64,000 bases of DNA from Streptomyces sp. FIT100 (GTDB lineage: Bacteria; Actinomycetota; Actinomycetes; Streptomycetales; Streptomycetaceae): positions 4,890,526 through 4,954,525 of the forward strand of contig NZ_CP075715.1 in NCBI RefSeq assembly GCF_024584805.1. Direction: 5' to 3'. Positions 43,685-51,736 of the stretch are shown here, piece by piece (position 1 is the stretch's first letter; the number at the start of each line of letters is the position of its first letter). The notes under the pieces were generated by a model, which was given only the letters and a program-made list of their open reading frames with translations, was not told the origin of the DNA and did not search any database. The position numbers and the translations under genes were made by a program.

Positions 43685-44790
43685 AGAAGTTCGACAAGGA
43701 CCGGCTGATCCTGGGCTTCGCCGGGCCGGCGCTCGCCCTGGTCGTGGCCTTCCTGCTCACCTCGGTGGTGCTGCTGCTCTCCGACCGCAACCCGGTCGAG
43801 CCGTACCAGCTGATGTTCGACACGGCCCAGTACACCGACGTGCAGGTCAACATCATCAACCAGACCGGCACGTACTACCTCGCCGCGCTGGCCGTCGCCA
43901 TCGGCTTCCGGATGAACCTGTTCAACATCGGCGTCGACGGCCAGTACCGCCTCGCGGCGATGCTCGCCGCCGTCGTCGGTGCCAGCGTCGAGCTGCCCGG
44001 GCCGCTGCACGTCCTGCTGATCGTGCTCGTCGCCATGTTCGTCGGTGCCTTCTGGGCCGGCATCGCCGGAATCCTGAAGACCACCCGCGGTGTCAGCGAG
44101 GTCGTCTCCACGATCATGCTGAACGCCATCGCGACCAGCCTGATCGCCTGGATGATCCTGCCGGCCAACCTCGGCGTGCAGCCGGAGGGCTCCAACGACC
44201 TGACCACCGGCGAGATCGCCGCGTCCGGCTGGGCCCCCGGTGTGGAGCTCGAAGGCGGCACCATCTACGGCTTCACCTTCGTCGCCTTCGCGCTCGGCCT
44301 CGTCTACTGGTTCGTGCTCAACCGCACCCGCTTCGGCTTCGACCTGCGCGCCACCGGCGCCAGCGAGTCCGCCGCCCAGGCGAGCGGCGTCGACGCCAAG
44401 AAGATGGTCCTCACCGCCATGCTGATCTCCGGCGCGGTCGCCGGACTCGCCGGTATGCCGCTGCTGCTGGGCCAGACCCACACGTACAGCCTGAGCTTCC
44501 CGGTCGGTGTCGGCTTCACGGGCATCACCATCGCCCTCCTCGGCCGCAACAACCCGATCGGCATCTTCTTCGCCGCGCTGCTCATCTCCTTCCTGGAGAA
44601 GACGTCGGCCGACCTCGACCAGTACGGCTACGAGAAGGAGATCGCCACGATCATGCAGGGCCTGATCGTGATCTCGGTCGTCGTGTCCTACGAGCTCGTC
44701 CGCCAGTACGGGCTCCGCCGTCAGCAGCAGAAGGTCGGCGAGGAGCTTGCCGCCCAGGCCCGCATGAAGAAGGAGGACGTGGTCCTGTGA
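43681..44790 (+). CDS. Nucleoside ABC transporter permease 1
   Basis: 369 residues, overlapping the ATPase gene by four bases (ATGA). BPD_transp_2 family: about eight to ten helices, with FNIGVDGQYRLAAMLAAVVG and the conserved RATGASESAAQASGVDAKKM loop (about residues 222-241), then GFTGITIALLGRNNPIGIFF. It forms the channel with permease 2. A charged C-terminus (QQQKVGEELAAQARMKKED) is cytoplasmic. Confidence 0.93.
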   Translation: MKKFDKDRLILGFAGPALALVVAFLLTSVVLLLSDRNPVEPYQLMFDTAQYTDVQVNIINQTGTYYLAALAVAIGFRMNLFNIGVDGQYRLAAMLAAVVGASVELPGPLHVLLIVLVAMFVGAFWAGIAGILKTTRGVSEVVSTIMLNAIATSLIAWMILPANLGVQPEGSNDLTTGEIAASGWAPGVELEGGTIYGFTFVAFALGLVYWFVLNRTRFGFDLRATGASESAAQASGVDAKKMVLTAMLISGAVAGLAGMPLLLGQTHTYSLSFPVGVGFTGITIALLGRNNPIGIFFAALLISFLEKTSADLDQYGYEKEIATIMQGLIVISVVVSYELVRQYGLRRQQQKVGEELAAQARMKKEDVVL

Positions 44791-44915
44791 GCGACGCACG
44801 CAAGGCCGCCGGGCCGCTGACTACCACGAAAGCCGCACCTCTGCGCCGCGCGGGCGGAGATGGGGGCCCCTCCCAGGCGTCAGCTCTGGGGGAGAACGAG
44901 ATGAGGACGGCATGA
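44787..44915 (+). CDS. Short frame bridging the two permease genes (doubtful gene)
   Basis: GTG 44787 overlaps the permease 1 stop (GTGA). The frame runs 42 codons (MSDARKAAGPLTTTKAAPLR at the start, ALGENEMRTA at the end) and its stop overlaps the permease 2 ATG (ATGA). The middle is a copy of the interspersed repeat. It may be the original permease 2 N-terminus cut off by the repeat, kept as a translational bridge. No independent function is suggested. Confidence 0.3.
   Translation: MSDARKAAGPLTTTKAAPLRRAGGDGGPSQASALGENEMRTA
44856..44894. repeat. Interspersed repeat, copy 3 (diverged)
   Basis: GGGGGCCCCTCCC is followed by a short spacer and TGGGGGAG, the general form GGGGGCACCTCCC...GGGGGAG, which I know as a frequent short repeat in Streptomyces genomes. 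It lies between permease genes 1 and 2. Confidence 0.6.
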
Positions 44916-46183
44916 GCGAGTCCACGAGCACTGTTTCGGCCGCGGCGACCGCGCCGAAGATGGGCGGCGGACGCCGCAAGCTGTCCCTGCCCGTCGTCCT
45001 GCTGATCATCGCGGGCGGCCTCGCGCTGTTCTCACTGGTCCGCGTCATCAGCGGGGCCAACGACCTCACCTCGGTCGGCCAGGTCTCCGGCGCGCTCCAG
45101 CTGGCCGTGCCGATCGGCCTCGCCGGTCTGGGCGGTCTGTGGGCCGAGCGGGCGGGCGTCGTCAACATCGGCCTCGAAGGCATGATGATCCTCGGCACCT
45201 GGTTCGGCGCCTGGGCCGGCTACCAGTGGGGCCCCTGGACGGGCGTCCTCATGGGCATCGTCGGCGGTGCGCTCGGCGGTCTGCTGCACGCGATCATCAC
45301 GGTGACGTTCAACGTGAACCACATCGTCTCCGGTGTGGCCGTCAACATCCTCGCCGTCGGAGTCACCCGCTACCTGTCGAACTTCACCTTCGCCGAGGCC
45401 GCCGGCGGCTCCTCCAAGCAGTCCCCGCGCATCGACCGCATCACCGACATCACAGTGCCAGGACTCTCGGACTGGCTGGCCGAACTCCAGGCCAAGCACT
45501 GGTTCTTCGTCTCCGACCTGGCCGGTGTGCTGGGCGGTCTGGTCACCAACCTGTCGGTGCTGACCATCCTGGCGATCCTGCTGATCCCCGCCACCTGGTG
45601 GATCCTGTGGCGCACCGGCTTCGGCCTGCGGCTGCGGTCCTGCGGTGAGAACCCCGTCGCCGCCGAGTCCCTCGGCGTCAACGTCTACAAGTACAAGTAC
45701 ATCGCCGTCATCGTCTCCGGCGGTCTCGCCGGTCTCGCCGGCGCGTTCCTGGTCATCGTCTCCACCGGCATCTACCAGGAGGGCCAGACCGGAAACCGCG
45801 GCTACATCGGCCTCGCCGCGATGATCTTCGGCAACTGGATGCCCGGCGGCATGGCGCTGGGCGCGGGCCTCTTCGGCTTCACCGACAGCCTCAAGCTGCG
45901 CGGCGGCGCCGAGAACGTCCACGCGATGCTCCTGCTGCTGGCGATCCTGCTGGCCGCTCTGGTGGTCTGGCAGCTGTACAAGCGCAAGTACTGGCAGGGG
46001 GCCATCGCCGCCGCCGTGTCGGCCGGCCTCTTCGTCTGGTACACGCTCACCGAGTCGCTGCCCAGCCAGTTCGTGGACGCCGCGCCCTACGTGACGACGC
46101 TGCTCGTCCTGGCGCTGTCCGCGCAGCGGCTGCGCATGCCCAAGGCCGACGGTATGCCCTACAAGAAGGGCCAGGGCAAGTGA
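44912..46183 (+). CDS. Nucleoside ABC transporter permease 2
   Basis: 423 residues from ATG 44912. BPD_transp_2 family: GLGGLWAERAGVVNIGLEGM (residues about 70-89), then LRSCGENPVAAESLGVNVYK and GLAAMIFGNWMPGGMALGAG. It is longer than permease 1 because of four extra C-terminal hydrophobic segments (LLLLAILLAALVVWQLYKR and YVTTLLVLALSAQRL). Overlaps cdd by four bases. Confidence 0.93.
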   Translation: MSESTSTVSAAATAPKMGGGRRKLSLPVVLLIIAGGLALFSLVRVISGANDLTSVGQVSGALQLAVPIGLAGLGGLWAERAGVVNIGLEGMMILGTWFGAWAGYQWGPWTGVLMGIVGGALGGLLHAIITVTFNVNHIVSGVAVNILAVGVTRYLSNFTFAEAAGGSSKQSPRIDRITDITVPGLSDWLAELQAKHWFFVSDLAGVLGGLVTNLSVLTILAILLIPATWWILWRTGFGLRLRSCGENPVAAESLGVNVYKYKYIAVIVSGGLAGLAGAFLVIVSTGIYQEGQTGNRGYIGLAAMIFGNWMPGGMALGAGLFGFTDSLKLRGGAENVHAMLLLLAILLAALVVWQLYKRKYWQGAIAAAVSAGLFVWYTLTESLPSQFVDAAPYVTTLLVLALSAQRLRMPKADGMPYKKGQGK

Positions 46184-46632
46184 CGGCCCGCGCCGACTGG
46201 GAGGCCCTGCGCGAGGCCGCGCGGGAGGCGATGTCCCATGCCTACGCCCCGTACTCGGGCTACTCGGTCGGCGCGGCGGCCCTCGTCGACGACGGCCGCA
46301 CGGTCAGCGGCTGCAACGTCGAGAACGCCTCCTACGGCCTGTCGCTGTGCGCCGAGTGCGGGCTCGTCTCCCAGCTCCAGGCCACCGGCGGCGGCCGGCT
46401 CACGCACTTCGTCTGCGTGGACGGCAAGGGCGACGTGCTGATGCCCTGCGGGCGCTGCCGCCAACTGCTGTACGAGTTCGGCGGGCCCGGTCTGCTGCTG
46501 GAGACCGCGGCGGGCATCCTCCCGCTGTCCGACATGCTTCCCCAGGCATTCGGCCCGGAGAAGCTGGGTCCGGAGAAGCTGGGTCCGGAGAAGCTGGGTC
46601 CGGAGAAGCTCGGCCCGGACACGCTCGGTTAG
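46180..46632 (+). CDS. cdd: Cytidine deaminase
   Basis: 150 residues from GTG 46180. Homotetrameric-type enzyme: SGCNVENASYGLSLCAECG supplies the first zinc Cys and the catalytic Glu, MPCGRCRQLLYEFGG the other two Cys. Converts cytidine and deoxycytidine to uridine and deoxyuridine. The C-terminus is extended by GPEKL repeated four times and then GPDTL, from a 15-bp DNA repeat; such a tail is not part of the family fold. Translationally coupled to permease 2. Confidence 0.95.
   Translation: MTARADWEALREAAREAMSHAYAPYSGYSVGAAALVDDGRTVSGCNVENASYGLSLCAECGLVSQLQATGGGRLTHFVCVDGKGDVLMPCGRCRQLLYEFGGPGLLLETAAGILPLSDMLPQAFGPEKLGPEKLGPEKLGPEKLGPDTLG
46552..46626 (+). repeat. 15-bp tandem repeat at the 3' end of cdd, 5 units
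   Basis: Units of GGTCCGGAGAAGCTG at 46552, 46567, 46582, 46597 and a diverged one at 46612. Being a multiple of three, copy-number change would lengthen or shorten the protein tail without a frameshift. Confidence 0.9.
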
Positions 46633-46636
46633 ACCC

Positions 46637-46671
46637 GCGGCCCCTCCGATCCCCCACGGCGGAGGGGCCGC
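46637..46671 (+). terminator. Hairpin between cdd and deoA
   Basis: GCGGCCCCTCCG (46637-46648) pairs perfectly with 46660-46671, followed by GACATTTTC. It may partly end transcription or process the mRNA before deoA; no separate promoter for deoA is evident. Confidence 0.6.
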
Positions 46672-46705
46672 GACATTTTCGTACCTGGAAGGAATCCGGA
46701 AACAC

Positions 46706-47983
46706 ATGGACGCCATCTCCGTCATCCGCACCAAGCGCGACCGAGGCGAACTCACCCCCGAGCAGATCGACTGGGTCATCGACGCGTATACCCGCGGCGA
46801 GGTCGCCGACGAGCAGATGTCCGCGCTGGCCATGGCGATCCTGCTCAACGGCATGAACCGGGCCGAGATCGCCGGCTGGACCGCCGCGATGATCGCGTCC
46901 GGCGAGCGCATGGACTTCTCGTCGCTGTCCCGCCCCACCGCCGACAAGCACTCCACCGGCGGCGTCGGCGACAAGATCACCCTTCCGCTGGCGCCGCTCG
47001 TGGCCGCCTGCGGCGCGGCCGTGCCGCAGCTCTCCGGCCGCGGGCTCGGTCACACCGGCGGCACCCTCGACAAGCTGGAGTCCATCCCCGGCTGGCGCGC
47101 CCTGCTCTCCAACGAGGAGATGCTGGACGTCCTCGACTCCACCGGCGCCGTCATCTGCGCGGCGGGCGACGGCCTGGCCCCCGCCGACAAGAAGCTGTAC
47201 GCGCTCCGCGATGTCACCGGCACGGTCGAGGCCATCCCGCTGATCGCCTCCTCGATCATGTCGAAGAAGATCGCCGAGGGCACCGGCTCCCTGGTGCTGG
47301 ACGTCAAGGTCGGCAGCGGCGCCTTCATGAAGACCGTCGAGGACGCCCGGGAGCTCGCCTCCACCATGGTCGGCCTCGGCACCGACCACGGGGTGAGGAC
47401 CGTCGCCCTGCTCACCGACATGGCGACCCCGCTGGGTCTGACCGCGGGCAACGCCCTTGAGGTGCGCGAGTCGGTCGAGGTGCTGGCGGGCGGCGGCCCG
47501 GCGGACGTCGTCGAGCTCACCCTCGCGCTGGCCCGCGAGATGCTCGACGCGGCCGGGATCAAGGACGCCGACCCGGCGAAGGCGCTGGCCGACGGTTCGG
47601 CCATGGACGTCTGGCGGCGCATGATCGCGGCCCAGGGCGGCGATCCCGACGCCGCCCTCCCCGTCGCCCGCGAGCAGCACGTCGTGACGGCGCCGCGCTC
47701 CGGTGTCCTCACCCGTCTTGACGCGTACGGCGTCGGCGTCGCGGCCTGGCGTCTCGGTGCGGGCCGCGCCCGCAAGGAGGACCCGGTACAGGGGGGTGCG
47801 GGCATCGAGCTCCACGCCAAGCCCGGTGACACGGTCACCGCGGGCGCCCCGCTGCTGACGCTCCACACGGACACCCCGGAGAAGTTCGACTACGCCCTCA
47901 AGTCCCTGGACGGCGCCTACGACATCGCCCCGGCGGGCACGGCGCACGAGGCGACTCCGGTGGTGCTGGAGCGCATCGCCTGA
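46706..47983 (+). CDS. deoA: Thymidine phosphorylase
   Basis: 425 residues from ATG 46706 (TGGAAGGAATCCGGAAACAC). The family signature SGRGLGHTGGTLDKLESIPG is near residues 110-129; the phosphate-binding KHSTGGVGDKITLPLAPLVA near 83-102; KIAEGTGSLVLDVKVGSGAF near 190-209. Splits thymidine or deoxyuridine with phosphate to the base and deoxyribose-1-phosphate, upstream of DeoC. Probably reads through from cdd. Confidence 0.95.
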   Translation: MDAISVIRTKRDRGELTPEQIDWVIDAYTRGEVADEQMSALAMAILLNGMNRAEIAGWTAAMIASGERMDFSSLSRPTADKHSTGGVGDKITLPLAPLVAACGAAVPQLSGRGLGHTGGTLDKLESIPGWRALLSNEEMLDVLDSTGAVICAAGDGLAPADKKLYALRDVTGTVEAIPLIASSIMSKKIAEGTGSLVLDVKVGSGAFMKTVEDARELASTMVGLGTDHGVRTVALLTDMATPLGLTAGNALEVRESVEVLAGGGPADVVELTLALAREMLDAAGIKDADPAKALADGSAMDVWRRMIAAQGGDPDAALPVAREQHVVTAPRSGVLTRLDAYGVGVAAWRLGAGRARKEDPVQGGAGIELHAKPGDTVTAGAPLLTLHTDTPEKFDYALKSLDGAYDIAPAGTAHEATPVVLERIA

Positions 47984-48006
47984 CCGACGGTGTGTGACGA
48001 CGGCCG

Positions 48007-48447
48007 ATGAGTTCCCCCGGCCTCCTCGGTCTTCTTGATGTGGACAGCCCGCGGGAGCCGATCGTTCTGGAGCTCATCGGCCGGATCAGCCCGGCCGATG
48101 TGCCGCTGCTGTGCGCACAATTGCGGCAACAGGCGGTCACCGGCGACGGATCCGGCAGGGCTGCCGGGGCCGACACCGAGGCTGATGCTGACGCCGATAC
48201 CGATACCGATACCGATACCGATGCCGAAAGCGATGCTGCCGGTGAGGTGATCTGCGACGCCGGCCGGCTCATGGTCGCCGACCTCACCGCCGTCAACGCC
48301 ATCGCCCGGCTGCGGCTCACGGCCCGTCGGCTCGGCCGGTGCCTGCTGCTGAGGAACGCGGCGCCCGAACTCCTCGCCCTGCTCGACCTCGTCGGGCTCG
48401 GCGAGGACGGCCCGGACCGCCCGGCCGTGCTCACTCCTCCGGGCTGA
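48007..48447 (+). CDS. STAS-domain-like protein with Asp/Thr repeat insertion
   Basis: 146 residues from ATG 48007. N-terminal strand PIVLELIGRISPADVPLLCA and C-terminal VADLTAVNAIARLRLTARRL, then LLLRNAAPELLALLDLVGLG, fit the STAS fold of anti-sigma-factor antagonists. Between them a stretch of Asp/Thr/Ala repeats (DADADTDTDTDTDAESD, about residues 58-77), encoded by GATACC units, interrupts the fold. The serine phosphorylated in SpoIIAA is not evident (DLTAVNA). Its 3' end overlaps the ECF gene on the other strand by 17 bases. Confidence 0.7.
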   Translation: MSSPGLLGLLDVDSPREPIVLELIGRISPADVPLLCAQLRQQAVTGDGSGRAAGADTEADADADTDTDTDTDAESDAAGEVICDAGRLMVADLTAVNAIARLRLTARRLGRCLLLRNAAPELLALLDLVGLGEDGPDRPAVLTPPG

Positions 48448-49459
48448 CCTCCTCAGGGCTGACCTCCACCGCGTGCCCCTCCCGGTCGAGCCGCCCCGGC
48501 AGATCGAACAGCGGGAACCAGCGCTTGGTGTCCAGGAAGAAGTCCATCGCGCCGACCCGGCCGCCCGAGACCTCCAGCACGATGAGCGCCCACGGCTCGT
48601 ATCCCTCGCCGTCCTGGCTCGGGTGGTAGTGCGCGAACGCCGGCGATCCGTTCGCCACGGCGGGCAGCAGCTTCGAGCCCCGGCAGACCTCGCCGACGCC
48701 GAGCATCCAGCCCACGATGTCGTCGTGGCCGCGCAGCCACAGGTCGTACGGCGGCATGGACATCGTCGCGTCCTCGTGGAGCAGCGCGGTCAGCGCCTTC
48801 ATGTCGTACCCCTCGAAGGCGGCGACATAGCGCTCCAGCAGCTTCTGCTGGTCCTCGTCGAGCGGGTCGGCCGGATCGGACTCGGCCGGCGCGGACTCCG
48901 CGAGCGTGGCGCGGGCGCGCTGCAGCGCGCTGTTGACCGAGGCGACCGAGGTGCCCAGCAGCTCGGCGACCTCGGCGGCCTTCCAGGCCAGCACCTCGCG
49001 CAGGATCAGCACGGCCCGCTGCTTGGGCGGCAGGTGCTGGAGCGCCGCGACGAACGCCAGCCGGATCGTCTCCCGCTCCACCGTCCGGTCGGCCGGATCG
49101 GCCACCGACGGCAGTACCCGCCCGTCCGGCACCGGCTCCAGCCAGGTGATCTCCGGACGGGCGGTGAGCTGAGCCTGCGCCACCGGCGTCGCTGCGGTCA
49201 GATCCATCGGGCGGGCCCGGCGGTTGCCCGCGCTCAGCATGTCCAGGCAGACGTTCGTCGCGATGCGGTACAGCCACGAGCGCAGGGACGACCTCCCCTC
49301 GAACTTCTCGAAGCTCTTCCAGGCGCGCACCAGCGTGTCCTGGACGGCGTCCTCCGCCTCGAAGGCGGAGCCCAGCATGCGGTAGCAGTAGCCGGTCAGC
49401 TCCGTGCGGTACTGCTCCAGCCGGGATTCGAGGTCCTGCGTCGTTGCCAGATCACTCAT
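48431..49459 (-). CDS. ECF sigma factor with C-terminal SnoaL-like domain
   Basis: 342 residues from ATG 49459; GTG 49468 is possible. Region 2: GYCYRMLGSAFEAEDAVQDT, then RSSLRSWLYRIATNVCLDML. Region 4: LPPKQRAVLILREVLAWKAA, then EVAELLGTSVASVNSALQRA. From about residue 200 a SnoaL/NTF2-like domain (YVAAFEGYDMKALTALLHED) replaces a separate anti-sigma factor, as in the ECF subfamily modelled as TIGR02960. The last residues repeat VSPEEVSPEE. Confidence 0.88.
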   Translation of the reverse strand: MSDLATTQDLESRLEQYRTELTGYCYRMLGSAFEAEDAVQDTLVRAWKSFEKFEGRSSLRSWLYRIATNVCLDMLSAGNRRARPMDLTAATPVAQAQLTARPEITWLEPVPDGRVLPSVADPADRTVERETIRLAFVAALQHLPPKQRAVLILREVLAWKAAEVAELLGTSVASVNSALQRARATLAESAPAESDPADPLDEDQQKLLERYVAAFEGYDMKALTALLHEDATMSMPPYDLWLRGHDDIVGWMLGVGEVCRGSKLLPAVANGSPAFAHYHPSQDGEGYEPWALIVLEVSGGRVGAMDFFLDTKRWFPLFDLPGRLDREGHAVEVSPEEVSPEE

Positions 49460-49527
49460 CGGGTCCACCCCTGTCGCCCATCGGCACCAGCCCTTCGGAC
49501 GCTACAGGAGGGGACTGACAGCGGGGG

Positions 49528-50250
49528 TCAGGTTCCCGGCTTGCGGCCGTAGACGAAGACGTCGTCCCCCTTCTTCAGCAGGTTCCAGTACGCCTTCGCG
49601 TGGGTCGGGGTCATGTTGACGCAGCCGCCCGAGCCCGGCGGGTTGTACATCGACTTGGTGACCGAGTGGAAGGCGATCCCGCCGTCGAAGAACTGCGAGT
49701 ACGGCATCCACACCTTGTAGATCGTCGACCAGTGGTTGACGCTCCGGTAGTAGATCTTCTTCGAGCCGGTGCGGGTCTCCGCGCCGTCCCGCCCCGTACG
49801 CACCGGCACCGGTCCGTACGTCAGCCGCGAGCCGTCCTGGATCCAGCTGAGCTGCCGGGTCAGGTCGACACAGGCGATCCGGCCCCGGTTGGTCGGGCAC
49901 GTCCCCGCCTTGTTCGGCGTCTTGCCCGCGGCGCGCTGGGCGATCATCGTGCCCATCGTGCGCCAGGTGACCGGCCCGGCGTAGCCCATCGTCGGCGTGA
50001 TGCCGTGCTTGGCCTGGAACGCCTTGATCGCCTGGCAGTCCCCCGCCGACTGCCGCCCGTCCACCGGGCGACCCAGGAACTTCTCCACCGCCTTCTGGTG
50101 CGGCCCCGTGCTCATGTTGCAGGACGCGGCCTGTGCCGGGGCGGCGCCGAGTGCCAGGGTCAGTGGCACCACCATCCCCGTGATGCCGAGGACGACGCCG
50201 CCCCGTCTGCCTATGTTCCCTGTGCGCTGTGTGTGCTGTGTGCGTTCCAC
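49528..50250 (-). CDS. Secreted L,D-transpeptidase (YkuD)
   Basis: 240 residues from GTG 50250. Signal peptide to APAQAA (about residue 42), then a PG_binding-like segment (KAVEKFLGRPVDGRQSAGDC, then AFQAKHGITPTMGYAGPVTW), then the YkuD domain with HSVTKSMYNPPGSGGCVNMT: His and Cys (C210) catalytic. No lipobox, unlike the enzyme at 25684. Both should make 3-3 peptidoglycan cross-links; this one is soluble or wall-bound. Confidence 0.9.
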   Translation of the reverse strand: MERTQHTQRTGNIGRRGGVVLGITGMVVPLTLALGAAPAQAASCNMSTGPHQKAVEKFLGRPVDGRQSAGDCQAIKAFQAKHGITPTMGYAGPVTWRTMGTMIAQRAAGKTPNKAGTCPTNRGRIACVDLTRQLSWIQDGSRLTYGPVPVRTGRDGAETRTGSKKIYYRSVNHWSTIYKVWMPYSQFFDGGIAFHSVTKSMYNPPGSGGCVNMTPTHAKAYWNLLKKGDDVFVYGRKPGT

Positions 50251-50368
50251 GGTCCCAACTCCCCAGTGCCCGCAGAGCGGTTGCTCTGACCATTGGACGC
50301 GCGGAGGGGTACCGCTGGTTGTAGGGGAGCGGGAGGAAATTTCCCTGGTGCCGTGGCCCGTGGCGCGG

Positions 50369-51673
50369 TCAGTGCTGGGGAACGAACCGGCGCTCCTGCG
50401 CGCGTGCCGCGTAGGAGCCGACCAGCGTGATCGACACGACGCCGAGGACGGCGAGCAGCCCCAGCAGCACCGTGGCCGCCCAGCCGCCGGAGTGGAACGC
50501 GATCGCGCCGAGCGTGCCGCCCGCGCTGCTGCCCAGGTAGTACGCCGACTGGTAGAGCGCCGACGCCTGCGCACGCCCGGTCTTCGCGGTACGGCTCACC
50601 GACGAGGAGGCGACCGCGTGGCCCGCGAAGAAGCCCGCCGTGATCAGCACCAGGCCGAGCAGGACCGCGGTGAGCGAGTCCGCCAGGGAGAGCAGCAGGC
50701 CCGCCGCCGTCGTGCCGACGGCGAGGTAGAGCGCGCCGCGCCGGCCGAGGCGGCCGACCAGCTTCCCGGCCGCGGCGGAGGAGACCGTACCGACCAGGTA
50801 GACGAGGAAGACGGAGCCGGCGACGCCCTGCGGAAGGCTGAAGGGGGCGTCGACGAGGCGGTAGCCGACCACCGTGTAGACCGCGCCGAAGACCGTCATG
50901 AACAGCGCGCCGATCCCGTACAGGCGCAGCAGCAGCGGGTCGGCGAGGTGGCCGCGGACGGTCGCCGCCAGCGCGCGCGGGTCCAGCGAACCCGGCGTGA
51001 AGTGGCGGGCCTTCGGCAGCAGCAGCCGGAAGGCCACCGTGCACACGACGGCCATCAGGCCGACCGCGGCGAGCCCCGCGCGCCAGCCCCACAGCTGCGT
51101 GACCCAGCCGGTGACGACCCGGCCGCTCATACCGCCGATGCTGTTGCCCGCCACGAACAGGCCGATCGCGGCGACGAGCGCCTTCGGCCGTACCTCCTCC
51201 GCGAGATAGGCCATCGCCGAGGCCGGGATCCCGGCCAGCGCCGCGCCCTGGACCGCGCGCAGCACGACCAGCCACTCCAGGTTCGGTGCGAGCGGCACCA
51301 GCAGCCCGACCAGGGACGCCACCACCAGGGACACCGTCATGAGCCGCACCCGCCCGAAGCGCTCGGAGAGCGCGCTCAGCGGGAGTACGCACAGGGCCAG
51401 CGCGCCCGTGGCCGCGGAGACCGTCCAGCTGGCCGCGCTCGCGGTCACGCCGTAGCCGGCGGATACGGCGGGCAGCAGCGCCTGGGTCGAGTAGAGGAGG
51501 GCGAAGGTCGCGACGCCCGCGGCGAAGAGCGCGAAGCTCATGCGGCGGTAGCCGGGCAGGCCGGGGGCGAGGCCGTGCCCGGCCGGTCCTGCCGGGCTCG
51601 CGGGGTCTTGCTGACGGGACGGCGGAGTGAGGGCACCCACGGTGGTGGGCGCCCCGGTACTTGCGGAAGGCAT
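50369..51673 (-). CDS. MFS transporter, YnfM/arabinose-efflux type
   Basis: 434 residues from ATG 51673. Twelve helices; the motifs LPLSALSERFGRVRLMTVSL (loop 2-3) and AGFFAGHAVASSSVSRTAKT are characteristic of the YnfM group of drug or metabolite exporters. It diverges from a LysR gene, which is probably its regulator. The LysR gene's transcript is likely leaderless and its operator candidate lies between them. Confidence 0.87.
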   Translation of the reverse strand: MPSASTGAPTTVGALTPPSRQQDPASPAGPAGHGLAPGLPGYRRMSFALFAAGVATFALLYSTQALLPAVSAGYGVTASAASWTVSAATGALALCVLPLSALSERFGRVRLMTVSLVVASLVGLLVPLAPNLEWLVVLRAVQGAALAGIPASAMAYLAEEVRPKALVAAIGLFVAGNSIGGMSGRVVTGWVTQLWGWRAGLAAVGLMAVVCTVAFRLLLPKARHFTPGSLDPRALAATVRGHLADPLLLRLYGIGALFMTVFGAVYTVVGYRLVDAPFSLPQGVAGSVFLVYLVGTVSSAAAGKLVGRLGRRGALYLAVGTTAAGLLLSLADSLTAVLLGLVLITAGFFAGHAVASSSVSRTAKTGRAQASALYQSAYYLGSSAGGTLGAIAFHSGGWAATVLLGLLAVLGVVSITLVGSYAARAQERRFVPQH

Positions 51674-51700
51674 GTCTTCGACCGTAGGCACATCCTTTTG

Positions 51701-51715
51701 ATGCGTCCAATGCAT
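51701..51715. promoter_or_regulatory. LysR-type operator candidate (T-N11-A)
   Basis: ATGCGTCCAATGCAT: ATGC and GCAT arms around seven bases, containing a T-N11-A pattern, midway between the divergent MFS and LysR genes. TTTAAT (51724-51729) ends seven bases before the LysR ATG. Confidence 0.45.
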
Positions 51716-51736
51716 GGAACGGCTTTAATCGTTCCC

